DNA of 54,477 bases from a bacterium (GCA_030605695.1 JAUWHX010000008.1:1-54477), one strand, 5' to 3'. Positions 27,300 through 36,342 are shown, numbered from the stretch's first letter. The notes: a model not told the origin generated them from the sequence alone. Numbers and translations are program-made.

Positions 27300-28848
27300 A
27301 GAACTTATAAAAGAGTTAATCCGTCAACCGATGGAGAAAAGTGAAAAGTTAAAAGTTATAGAAAATATAGAAGTAAAAGGTATTAGTTATGATTCACGGC
27401 TCGTAAAACCGGGCTGGCTTTTTGTAGCTCTTAAAGGTGATAACTTTGATGGACATTCCTTTCTTGAACAGGCAAAACAAAAGGGTGCAATTGCTGCAAT
27501 CTGTAATCTGTCTACAGGATCCGATGGACAATCTGTAATCTCTAACCCCAGATTGCCAATTATAGCAGTAGAGGATAGTAGAACCATGCTTGCGGATTTA
27601 GCACAGAAATTTTATGGCAATCCATCTAATGATTTAAAAATAATAGGAGTAACAGGAACTTATGGAAAAACAACATCAACTTGGCTATTGAAATCAATAT
27701 ATGAGGCACAGGGTTTGCAAACTGGCTTAATCGGAACCATTAAATACGAGATAGGCGATAACTCTGTATCTGCTCATCATACGACTCCTGAATCCCTTGA
27801 TTTGCAAAGGATTTTTTATGAGCTAAGAGAACAAGGTATAAAAGTTTGTATTATGGAAGTCTCTTCACATGGACTCGCACTTGAGAGAGTTCGTGGAGTA
27901 GATTTTGACATCGCTGCTCTCACTGGCTTAGGCAGAGACCATCTTGATTTTCACCATACTCTTAAAGAGTATGAAAACACAAAACTCAAACTCTTTTCGG
28001 ATTTAAAACCCGATGCTCTTGCTGTATTAAATCAAGATGACCACACTTTTAACCGCTTCAAAAAATATACAAAGGCAAAAGTTATAAGTTATGGGACTTC
28101 TTCTCCACAGGTCGCAGACTCGTTTCAAGATTCTGCGAATAAGTGTAATGTGTGTGGTAAGCTTTGCTCTTCAACTCAAGAGGGAATTGAGGTTCTTATA
28201 CGATGGGATGGTAGGAAAGAAAAGATTTCTTCTAAGTTGGTGGGAGGGTACAACCTTTATAATGTTTTACTCGCAGCTACTTGTGCTTTAAAAGACGGAG
28301 CCAGTTTTGAGGTAATTCGTGAAGGAATAGAGAAGATGGAACAGGTCCCGGGAAGATTTGAACGAGTAGGTCGTGTAATAGTGGATTATGCACATACACC
28401 TGAGGCATTGAAATCTGCACTCAAGTCCACAAGAGAACTTGCTAAAGGAAGAATTATATGTGTATTCGGATGCGGGGGAGACAGAGACCAAGGGAAACGT
28501 CCTTTAATGGGGAAAATTGCTTCTGAACTCGCAGATTATGTGATTCTTACCACAGATAATCCAAGAAGTGAAGACCCTCTCCAGATTATAGAAGATATTA
28601 TACAAGGAGTTACTGTTGGAAATTATGAAATCGTTCTTGACCGTGAACAGGCAATCCGTACGGCAATTGAGAGGTCAAGTGAAGAGGACATTATTTTATT
28701 AGTGGGAAAGGGACACGAAAATTATCAGATTTACGGCGAGCTGAAAATTCCTTGGGACGATAGAGAAGTAGCAAGAGAAATTCAAAACAATTCACCACAG
28801 AGTCAGGGAGACGCGAAGGACACAAAGAATAAGGCACATGTTGTATAA
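27292..28848 (+). CDS. murE: UDP-MurNAc-tripeptide synthetase MurE
   Basis: ISYDSRLVKPGWLFVALKGDNFDGHSF, GVTGTYGKTTST, EVSSHGLALERV, DYAHTPEAL, TTDNPRSEDP. Confidence 0.96.
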   Translation, partial: KLKELIKELIRQPMEKSEKLKVIENIEVKGISYDSRLVKPGWLFVALKGDNFDGHSFLEQAKQKGAIAAICNLSTGSDGQSVISNPRLPIIAVEDSRTMLADLAQKFYGNPSNDLKIIGVTGTYGKTTSTWLLKSIYEAQGLQTGLIGTIKYEIGDNSVSAHHTTPESLDLQRIFYELREQGIKVCIMEVSSHGLALERVRGVDFDIAALTGLGRDHLDFHHTLKEYENTKLKLFSDLKPDALAVLNQDDHTFNRFKKYTKAKVISYGTSSPQVADSFQDSANKCNVCGKLCSSTQEGIEVLIRWDGRKEKISSKLVGGYNLYNVLLAATCALKDGASFEVIREGIEKMEQVPGRFERVGRVIVDYAHTPEALKSALKSTRELAKGRIICVFGCGGDRDQGKRPLMGKIASELADYVILTTDNPRSEDPLQIIEDIIQGVTVGNYEIVLDREQAIRTAIERSSEEDIILLVGKGHENYQIYGELKIPWDDREVAREIQNNSPQSQGDAKDTKNKAHVV

Positions 28849-28885
28849 AAACTTTGTGAGCTCTGTGACTTTGGGTCTTTGTGGT
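28794..28885. repeat. Inverted dispersed repeat forming the murE C-terminus
   Basis: CCACAGAGTCAGGGAGACGCGAAGGACACAAAG ... CTTTGTGAGCTCTGTGACTTTGGGTCTTTGTGG. Confidence 0.8.
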
Positions 28886-28895
28886 TAACTATACT

Positions 28896-30251
28896 ATGGA
28901 AGAGATAAGACTTGAAGATATTTTAAAGGCAGTTAGTGGGTCCATTCCCAACTCTCAACTCCGAGGCGAGCCTCTCTCAACTCTTAACTCACAACCCATA
29001 AAAGGGGTGAGTATAGATTCAAGAACTGTCAGCCCTGGCGAGCTATTCATAGCTCTTAAAGGTAATAACTTTGATGGACATTCCTTTCTTGAACAGGCAA
29101 AACAAAAGGGTGCAATTGCTGCAATTGTGCAAATCCCCAATCCCTCCGCAGGATCCGATGGACAATCCCCAATCCCAAGCATAGTGGTAAAAGATACTCT
29201 AATAGCACTTGGAGATTTAGCAGATTGGTACAGAAACCTATTTTCTATTCCAATTATTGGAATTACAGGCTCAAATGGTAAAACGACCACAAAAGAGCTT
29301 ACAGCAAAATGTCTTTCTACAAAGTATAGAGTTCTGAAGAACGAAAAAAGCTTCAATAGTCTTACAGGAGTTCCTCTCACTTTATTTAATCTAAGCAAGA
29401 ACGATGAGATATGTGTTCTCGAAATCGGAGCAAATCACCCCGGAGAGATTGGGAGACTTGCTCAAATTGCAAAACCAAGCATTGGCGTAATCACAAACAT
29501 AGCTCCTACTCATCTTGAGAATTTCAAAACAATTGAAGGGGTTTTAGAAGAAAAGCTTAAATTACTTGAAATGGCAGAGGTTTCTATTTTAAATGCTGAT
29601 GACCCTCTTCTTTCACAGAGAAGGAATGCTTTTAAATTCGGAATAAACAATGGAGACTTGAGAGCAGAGCTCCTAGAATCAACTAAGGGGATAAGATTTA
29701 AAGTAAATGGGGTTCTTTTTGAACTCCCCTTATTTGGGAAGTATCAGGTTTATAATGCTCTTGCTGCTATATCTGTAGGAATTCACTCTAATCTGGAACT
29801 TCAGGAGTTGAGCGAAACTCTTAAAGAGGCAGTTCCTGCTCCACATCGTGAAGAAATAATAAATTTTAATGGAATTAAAATTATAGATAGTACATACAAT
29901 GCAAATCCTGTCTCAATGAGGCTTGCACTTGAAGAATTGAAAAGATACAAGGGACGGAAAGTTGCAATTTTAGGAGATATGTTAGAACTTGGAGAAAATG
30001 CAAGCCAGTTCCACCTTGCAATAGGGAAAACCCTCAAAGAATTCGGAGTTCAAATTATAATTGGAGTTGGAGAACTGGCAAAGGGGTATGTTAACGGGAA
30101 CGGAGTTGATGAGAAATTTTATTTTGAGTCTATAGATTTACTTTTGAAAGAGATAGGAAATGTTATAAAACCCGGAGATGTGATTCTCATCAAAGGGTCT
30201 CGTGCAATAGGGATGGAGAGAATAGTTGAAAGTTTAAAGTTGAAAGTTTAA
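28896..30251 (+). CDS. murF: UDP-MurNAc-tripeptide--D-Ala-D-Ala ligase MurF
   Basis: GVSIDSRTVSPGELFIALKG, GITGSNGKTTTKEL, DSTYNANPVSM, ILGDMLELGE. Confidence 0.96.
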   Translation: MEEIRLEDILKAVSGSIPNSQLRGEPLSTLNSQPIKGVSIDSRTVSPGELFIALKGNNFDGHSFLEQAKQKGAIAAIVQIPNPSAGSDGQSPIPSIVVKDTLIALGDLADWYRNLFSIPIIGITGSNGKTTTKELTAKCLSTKYRVLKNEKSFNSLTGVPLTLFNLSKNDEICVLEIGANHPGEIGRLAQIAKPSIGVITNIAPTHLENFKTIEGVLEEKLKLLEMAEVSILNADDPLLSQRRNAFKFGINNGDLRAELLESTKGIRFKVNGVLFELPLFGKYQVYNALAAISVGIHSNLELQELSETLKEAVPAPHREEIINFNGIKIIDSTYNANPVSMRLALEELKRYKGRKVAILGDMLELGENASQFHLAIGKTLKEFGVQIIIGVGELAKGYVNGNGVDEKFYFESIDLLLKEIGNVIKPGDVILIKGSRAIGMERIVESLKLKV

Positions 30252-30261
30252 AGCTAAAAAG

Positions 30262-31344
30262 ATGCTTTATCATTTATTATATCCGCTTCACACTGAGATT
30301 TCTGCCTTTAATTTATTCAGGTATATTACAATAAGAGCTGGATTTGCTGGTGCAACTGCTCTTATTCTCTCTTTTATATTTGGCCCCAAATTAATAAGAT
30401 ATCTTTCAAGGCAGGGACTATTTGCCGGGATAAGAGAAGAAAGCATACCAAACCAAGAACACAAAACTAATGTTCCCACTATGGGGGGAGTGCTTATACT
30501 TTCAGTTAGCATAATTTCTACTCTTTTGTGGACAAATCTTAAGGAAAATTTCATCTGGGTGGCGTTATTTGCTTTTTTAGCTCTTGGAATTTTGGGCTTT
30601 TCGGATGACTGGAGAAAAATTAAAAAGGGCAAAGGAATGCGGCCACTTTACAAAATTATGTGGCAAATAGCAATCGGGATTTGTGTAGGAGCATATGTAT
30701 TTTGGCTACCTAAAGATCCTGCATTCCGAACTGCTACATCCTTACTTTTCGTGAAAAACATTTTTCTTTACTTTAGTGGTTTTTATATCCCTTTTGTAGT
30801 TCTGGTAATTGTCGGAACATCTAACTCTACCAATCTTGCTGACGGACTTGATGGACTATCTATCGGCTTGATTGTAGAAGTTGCTCTTGCTTATGCTATA
30901 CTTGCTTATGCAGTTGGAAATGTAAAAATATCTGATTATTTAAATATACTCTATATCCCTGGAAGCGGAGAACTTACAGTATTTCTTACAGCAATAGTAG
31001 GTGCTGGATTAGGATTTCTATGGTTTAATATTCATCCTGCTCAAATAATTATGGGGGACACAGGAGCTTTGGCATTAGGAGGTGCTATTGGCACCTGTGC
31101 TGTTTTTATAAAACAAGAAATACTCTTAATTCTTGCAGGTGGAGTATTTGTTATTGAAGTAGTGTCTGTTATTTTGCAAGTAATATATTTCAAACGGACG
31201 CATGGGAAGAGATTATTCTTGATGACACCGATTCATCATCATTATTCGAAAACCGGAGTGCCGGAGGAGAAAATTGTTGTTCGATTTTGGATTATGGGAA
31301 TTTTGTTTCTCCTGATAGCTCTTTCAACACTTAAAATAAGATGA
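30262..31344 (+). CDS. mraY: Phospho-MurNAc-pentapeptide transferase MraY
   Basis: TPMGG-like NVPTMGGVLIL, FSDDWRKI, NLADGLDGLSIG, MGDTGALALGG, TPIHHHYSKTGVPEEKIVVRFW. Confidence 0.97.
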   Translation: MLYHLLYPLHTEISAFNLFRYITIRAGFAGATALILSFIFGPKLIRYLSRQGLFAGIREESIPNQEHKTNVPTMGGVLILSVSIISTLLWTNLKENFIWVALFAFLALGILGFSDDWRKIKKGKGMRPLYKIMWQIAIGICVGAYVFWLPKDPAFRTATSLLFVKNIFLYFSGFYIPFVVLVIVGTSNSTNLADGLDGLSIGLIVEVALAYAILAYAVGNVKISDYLNILYIPGSGELTVFLTAIVGAGLGFLWFNIHPAQIIMGDTGALALGGAIGTCAVFIKQEILLILAGGVFVIEVVSVILQVIYFKRTHGKRLFLMTPIHHHYSKTGVPEEKIVVRFWIMGILFLLIALSTLKIR

Positions 31345-32675
31345 AAGCAGTTAAAGATAATTATAGAGGAAAGAAAGTTTCTGTGATGGGATTCGGCAGG
31401 AGCGGCAAAGCTTGTACTAATCTATTATTGAATATTGGAGCAAAAGTCTTTGTAAACGACCAATCCCTCAACCCTCAATCCTCAACCCTCAACCCTGAAC
31501 TTAAATTTGAGTTTGGAAAACACAGTGAACGAATACTTGATGCAGATATGATTATAATTTCACCGGGTGTTTCTCTGCAGCATCCTATTATTTTGAAGGC
31601 AAAAAAGAGAAATATTCCTGTAATAGGAGAACTTGAGTTTGCCTCTCGTTTTATTGAAAACCCAATAATTGGAATAACTGGCACAAATGGAAAAACCACT
31701 ACTGCTTTCCTTATCCAGAAGATACTTGAATCTGCAGGGATAGACACAATTCCCTGCGGAAATATGGGAATCCCACTTTCTTCGGTGATAGCAAAACTAA
31801 AACCTTCTACGGTCCCAATACTTGAAGTAAGCACTTTCCAGCTTGAGACTGTGGAAACTTTCCGCCCGTGGATTGGCATACTCTTAAATATAACTCCTGA
31901 CCATTTAGACAGACATAAGAGTTTTCAGGAATATAAAGACCTGAAATTAAAACTATTTTCAAATCAGACCGAAGATGATTTTGCTATACTTAATTTTGAC
32001 GACTCAGTAGTGAGAACCGCTAATACGAGAGCACAAAAATTATTCTTTAGTTGTAAGGGCAATTCGCGAACCGCCCCTATGATATGGGTAAAAAATGGGA
32101 ATGTTTTCTATGCTCAGGATAAATCATTTAGTATAACCGAACTTAATTTAAAATGGGAATGTTTGCTCCCTGATTATCTCGCAGCTATTCTTGTAGGGAA
32201 AATTCTCAAACTTCCCTCAAACTTAATCCTTAAAGGATTAAATTCGTTTACTGGAGTTCCTCATCGGCTTGAGGATATTGGTATGGTGGAGAAAGTAAGA
32301 TTTGTAAATAATTCTATGTGCACAAACCCAGAAGCTTTTGTGAGCACTCTCCATAGCTTTAAACAACCTGTGATTCTTATTGCTGGGGGCAAAGAGAAAA
32401 AGGTGGATATAACTCCAATTGCCCGAGCCATAAATAAATGCACAAAATATACAGTGCTGATTGGCGAAACCGCTCCAAAATTAAGTAATTTACTTAAGGT
32501 CCAACACTGTTCTGCCAATACGATGGAAGAGGCAGTGAATCTTGCTTATGCTTATGCTTCTCCCGGTGATACGATTCTTCTATCTCCTGGATTCGCATCG
32601 TTTGATTGGTTTAGAGATTTTAGTGAACGAGGTGAAAAATTTAAAGAAGCTGTCAGCAAACTGAAAAATAAATGA
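31341..32675 (+). CDS. murD: UDP-MurNAc-L-alanine--D-glutamate ligase MurD
   Basis: VMGFGRSGKA, IISPGVS, GITGTNGKTTTA, LNITPDHLDRH, LLSPGFASFDWFRDFSERGEKF. Confidence 0.97.
   Translation: MKAVKDNYRGKKVSVMGFGRSGKACTNLLLNIGAKVFVNDQSLNPQSSTLNPELKFEFGKHSERILDADMIIISPGVSLQHPIILKAKKRNIPVIGELEFASRFIENPIIGITGTNGKTTTAFLIQKILESAGIDTIPCGNMGIPLSSVIAKLKPSTVPILEVSTFQLETVETFRPWIGILLNITPDHLDRHKSFQEYKDLKLKLFSNQTEDDFAILNFDDSVVRTANTRAQKLFFSCKGNSRTAPMIWVKNGNVFYAQDKSFSITELNLKWECLLPDYLAAILVGKILKLPSNLILKGLNSFTGVPHRLEDIGMVEKVRFVNNSMCTNPEAFVSTLHSFKQPVILIAGGKEKKVDITPIARAINKCTKYTVLIGETAPKLSNLLKVQHCSANTMEEAVNLAYAYASPGDTILLSPGFASFDWFRDFSERGEKFKEAVSKLKNK
32051..32080. repeat. REP-like palindrome inside murD
   Basis: TGTAAGGGCAATTCGCGAACCGCCCCTATGA: central TTCGCGAA and terminal TAaGGGC/GCCCcTA arms like the 1068-1132 element. 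Confidence 0.75.
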
Positions 32676-33736
32676 AAAAGGTTGATAAAAGTATTCTTAT
32701 TATCACTCTTATTCTTGTCGGAATAGGACTTATAATGGTTTATTCAAGCTCAGCATTCTCATCATTGAGGTCAACTGATACATCGGTTTTTTTCCTACGC
32801 AAACATCTTATCCCATTGAGCATTGGCGTGGTTTTATTTATTGCGATGGTCAAGATTGATTATCATTTCTGGGGGAAGTGCTCTTATCTTATTTTATCAG
32901 CAACAACAGTCCTGCTTATAGGTGTTCTTATATTCGGTCCATCTGTTCATGGGGTTCAAAGATGGCTAAGGTTCGGCGGATTTTCTATTCAACCATCGGA
33001 AATTGCAAAACTCGGAGTAATAATATTTATAGCTGATTTCATTTCAAGAGAAGACCCCAAAAATCTTAAAAAAGGACTCCTGCCTGTACTCGGCGTAATT
33101 GCTACCATTGCCTTGCTTGTCGGTTTAGAACCTTCGTTCGGAGCTCTATCGGTTCTATGCCTCGTCTCTCTTGTCCTGCTGTTTTTGGGTGGAGCAAAAA
33201 TGTGGCATCTGCTCTTGCTACTCTTAATCGTTGGAGGACTCGGATTTGTTTCCGTCAATCAATTCCCTTATGCTAAAGCAAGAGTTTCTGGCTTCATTGC
33301 ACAAGAAGGATACCAACTCCATCAATCAATTTATGGAATAGGAGCTGGTGGAATATTTGGCAAGGGACTCGGTAATGGACAGGAAAAACTTTTGTTCTTG
33401 CCATACTCACACACAGATTTCATATTCTCAATTATTGGCGAAGAGCTTGGATTCATAGGATGTGCTGGAATCTCCATTTTGTTCTTTTTCTTATTAATAA
33501 AGGGTATAAAGATTGGAACTCATGCGGAAAGCCAATTTGGATTTTTGCTTGCTTGTGGCATTTCGCTTGTAATTTTTATAAGTGCTTGCTTCCATATAGG
33601 AGTTTCTTCTGGGCTACTACCTACCACTGGAATACCGCTTCCATTTATCTCGTTCGGAGGCTCAAATCTATTAACGAATCTTGCAGGCATTGGAATATTA
33701 TTGAATATAAGCAAAAGTAGTAATGGAGTTATATGA
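32672..33736 (+). CDS. ftsW: Lipid II polymerase/flippase FtsW (SEDS family)
   Basis: GVQRWLRFGGFSIQPSEIAKL, VGLEPSFGA, LPYSHTDFIFSIIGEELGFIG, LPTTGIPLPFISFGGSNLL. Confidence 0.97.
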   Translation: MKKVDKSILIITLILVGIGLIMVYSSSAFSSLRSTDTSVFFLRKHLIPLSIGVVLFIAMVKIDYHFWGKCSYLILSATTVLLIGVLIFGPSVHGVQRWLRFGGFSIQPSEIAKLGVIIFIADFISREDPKNLKKGLLPVLGVIATIALLVGLEPSFGALSVLCLVSLVLLFLGGAKMWHLLLLLLIVGGLGFVSVNQFPYAKARVSGFIAQEGYQLHQSIYGIGAGGIFGKGLGNGQEKLLFLPYSHTDFIFSIIGEELGFIGCAGISILFFFLLIKGIKIGTHAESQFGFLLACGISLVIFISACFHIGVSSGLLPTTGIPLPFISFGGSNLLTNLAGIGILLNISKSSNGVI

Positions 33737-33861
33737 ATGAGTTAGAGAGTTCTATGAGTTGTGGAGTTAGGGAGTTCCCTATGAAAGATGTAGAGTTCTA
33801 CATAAAAGACGTGGACATCCCCGGAAGAACGGGGGACATCCCTAAAGCAAATATGAGATGA
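33733..33861 (+). CDS. 42-aa mini-ORF made of a 21-bp palindromic array, ATGA-coupled to ftsW and murG
   Basis: MNELESSMSCGVREFPMKDVEFYIKDVDIPGRTGDIPKANMR*; start overlaps ftsW TGA, stop overlaps murG ATG. Confidence 0.6.
   Translation: MNELESSMSCGVREFPMKDVEFYIKDVDIPGRTGDIPKANMR
33769..33843. repeat. 21-bp-phased palindrome array, four units
   Basis: AGGGAGTTCCCT (33769), GTAGAGTTCTAC (33790), GTGGACATCCCC (33811), GGGGACATCCCT (33832): 5-2-5 palindromes at exactly 21-bp spacing. Confidence 0.85.
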
Positions 33862-34916
33862 AGATAATTATTGCAACTGGAGGCACAGGAGGACACATAT
33901 TTACAGGGCTTGCTATTGCTGAGGAATTGGATAATCTTGGAGTCAAGGTGCTAATCGTTGCTTCGAAATCCGCACTGCCGGATGCTATTATACAAAAACA
34001 ATATCCGCTCGAGATTACTTGCCAGCGTCCATTGCTTGGCAAAAACCTCAAACAGAAGCTTGCATTCCCTGTTTTCCTGGGGCTTTCATTATTTCAGTCT
34101 ATATATATAATAATGAGAGAAGCTCCAGATGGCGTAATCGGAACTGGTGGATTTGGCTCTTTCTCGCTTGTGTTTGTTGCTGCTTTCCTGCATATTCCCA
34201 CAATAATAACGGAAATCGATTCTGTCCCCGGACTTACTACAAAAATACTTTCAAGATTCGCTCACGAAATCTGGCTCGCTTTCCCTTCTGCCAAGAACAA
34301 ATTACCAGCTAAAAAAACAATCCTCGCTGGGGTCCCTGTTAGAAAGAAGATTACAAAACCTACTAAAACTATTAAGGATTTTGGACTATGTGATAACAAG
34401 CCTACTATATTTGTCTTCGGTGGCTCAAGAGGTGCGAGACATATAAATGAAGTCCTCGAGAAAGTTTTAGACCTCAAAATACTCCCAGATTTCCAATTTA
34501 TATGGCAAACCGGCGACTCACAACTCACAACTCGTAACTCAAAACTCCCAAATGTTTATATCACTAAATTTATTGATGATATAGAAAACGCTTATGCCAA
34601 TGCAGACCTCGTAGTCTCAAGAGCAGGTGCTTTAACCATTGGCGAGATTACAGCTATTGGTTTGCCCGCTATTTTCATTCCTTATCCTTATGCTACTGGG
34701 CAACACCAACTTTTAAATGCAAGAGCTTTGGAAAAAACGGGCGCTGCAAAAGTAATTTTAGATAAGGACTTAACCCCTGAACTCCTTGCAAAAGAAATAA
34801 AGAGGATAATCGAGGATAAAAAATTACAAACTAAGATGAAAACAGCTATGAAACAATTTAGTAACCCCGAAACAGCTAAACTAATAGCTAACAGAATGTT
34901 AGAACTATGCAACTAA
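33858..34916 (+). CDS. murG: UDP-GlcNAc transferase MurG
   Basis: IATGGTGGHIFTGLAIAEEL, VFGGSRGARHINE, VVSRAGALTIGEI, YPYATGQHQLLNARALEKTGAA. Confidence 0.97.
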   Translation: MKIIIATGGTGGHIFTGLAIAEELDNLGVKVLIVASKSALPDAIIQKQYPLEITCQRPLLGKNLKQKLAFPVFLGLSLFQSIYIIMREAPDGVIGTGGFGSFSLVFVAAFLHIPTIITEIDSVPGLTTKILSRFAHEIWLAFPSAKNKLPAKKTILAGVPVRKKITKPTKTIKDFGLCDNKPTIFVFGGSRGARHINEVLEKVLDLKILPDFQFIWQTGDSQLTTRNSKLPNVYITKFIDDIENAYANADLVVSRAGALTIGEITAIGLPAIFIPYPYATGQHQLLNARALEKTGAAKVILDKDLTPELLAKEIKRIIEDKKLQTKMKTAMKQFSNPETAKLIANRMLELCN

Positions 34917-34919
34917 CTT

Positions 34920-36281
34920 ATGTTTAGACATATAAAAAAGGTTCATTTTGTAGGAATTGGAGGCATCGGGATGAGTGGAATAGCAGAACTGCTTATTAAC
35001 TCAGGTTACGAAATATCGGGCTCTGATATTCAGCTTTCATCTGTTACTGCGAGACTTGAAAAACTTGGTGCCCCTGTTTCAGAGGGACATCATCCCAAAA
35101 ATATCGGCTCCGCAGATTTGGTCGTCTATTCTTCTGCAATTAAAACTTCAAACCCTGAACTCCGACAAGCTCGCAAAAGAAAAATCCCCTGTATCCCAAG
35201 AGCTGAAATTCTCGGCGAACTTATGCGTATGCGAGAGGGTATTGCTATTGCTGGAACTCACGGAAAAACCACTACTACCTCAATGGTCGGAAAAATCCTT
35301 GAAACCGCTGGCTTCGACCCTACTATCGTTGTAGGTGGAATACTCAGGTCTCTTGGCACTACTACAAAGCTCGGTCAAGGCAAATTTATTGTAGTTGAGG
35401 CAGACGAGAGTGATAAATTATTCCTTAAATGGTCTCCCGTCATTACTGTTGTTACTTCTATAGATGAAGACCACCTCGACCGCTATAAAAACCTTGAAGA
35501 AATAAAGGAAACCTTCCTTAAATTCACTAACCGAGTTCCATTTTATGGATGCAACATTGTGTGTAACGACGAGCCCCATATTGCTCAGATTATCCCAAGA
35601 ATGAAAAAAAGATGCATCACTTACGGATTTAGCGAAGAGAGCAAAGTCAGAATAAAACATTACGAACTTGGAGAAACTTCTCATTTTCGCCTTCAAACCA
35701 ATGGCGATGATTTGGGAGAATTTACACTCTCTCTTCCTGGGATTCATAACATTTTAAACGCCTGTGCCGCTATTACTGTTGGCATTGAACTGGGAATCCC
35801 TATTCCTATAATAAAGCAAGCAGTATCAGAATTCAAGGGTGCCCACAGAAGATTTGAGTTAAAGGGTGAAAAAAAAGGGATTAAAATTATGGATGATTAT
35901 GCTCATCACCCCAGAGCAATAGAAGCTACTCTCCAAACCGCTAAACAACTCTTCTCGGGAAGAATTATTGTTATCTTCCAACCTCACTTATTTTCAAGAA
36001 CTCAAAAGCTTATTGACAGATTCGCTTACTGTTTCAAGGATGCAGATTATGTTATTATCTCTTCTATATATCCCGCAAGAGAAACTCCTATCCCGGGAAT
36101 TACTGGAGAACTCATTGTGCGACATGCTATTTCAACAGGATATAAAAATATTTCTTATATCCCGTCAAAACAAAAAATTATTGATTGGTGTTTAACTAAT
36201 TTAAAACCAGGTGATACTTTATTTACCATTGGTGCTGGCGATGTCTATAAAATTGGCGAAGAACTACTCAATGAAATATAA
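34920..36281 (+). CDS. murC: UDP-MurNAc--L-alanine ligase MurC
   Basis: HFVGIGGIGMSGIAELL, AIAGTHGKTTTTSMV, DDYAHHPRAIEATL, IGAGDVYKIGEELL. Confidence 0.97.
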   Translation: MFRHIKKVHFVGIGGIGMSGIAELLINSGYEISGSDIQLSSVTARLEKLGAPVSEGHHPKNIGSADLVVYSSAIKTSNPELRQARKRKIPCIPRAEILGELMRMREGIAIAGTHGKTTTTSMVGKILETAGFDPTIVVGGILRSLGTTTKLGQGKFIVVEADESDKLFLKWSPVITVVTSIDEDHLDRYKNLEEIKETFLKFTNRVPFYGCNIVCNDEPHIAQIIPRMKKRCITYGFSEESKVRIKHYELGETSHFRLQTNGDDLGEFTLSLPGIHNILNACAAITVGIELGIPIPIIKQAVSEFKGAHRRFELKGEKKGIKIMDDYAHHPRAIEATLQTAKQLFSGRIIVIFQPHLFSRTQKLIDRFAYCFKDADYVIISSIYPARETPIPGITGELIVRHAISTGYKNISYIPSKQKIIDWCLTNLKPGDTLFTIGAGDVYKIGEELLNEI

Positions 36282-36342
36282 TAATGATTCTTGAACTTTT
36301 AAACTATCAACTGTTAGCTGTTAGCTAACATAGGAGGTTATT

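Noticed and set aside
31475-31879. Minus-strand 134-aa ORF in murD
   Set aside because: Antisense to a confident essential gene; no recognisable domain.
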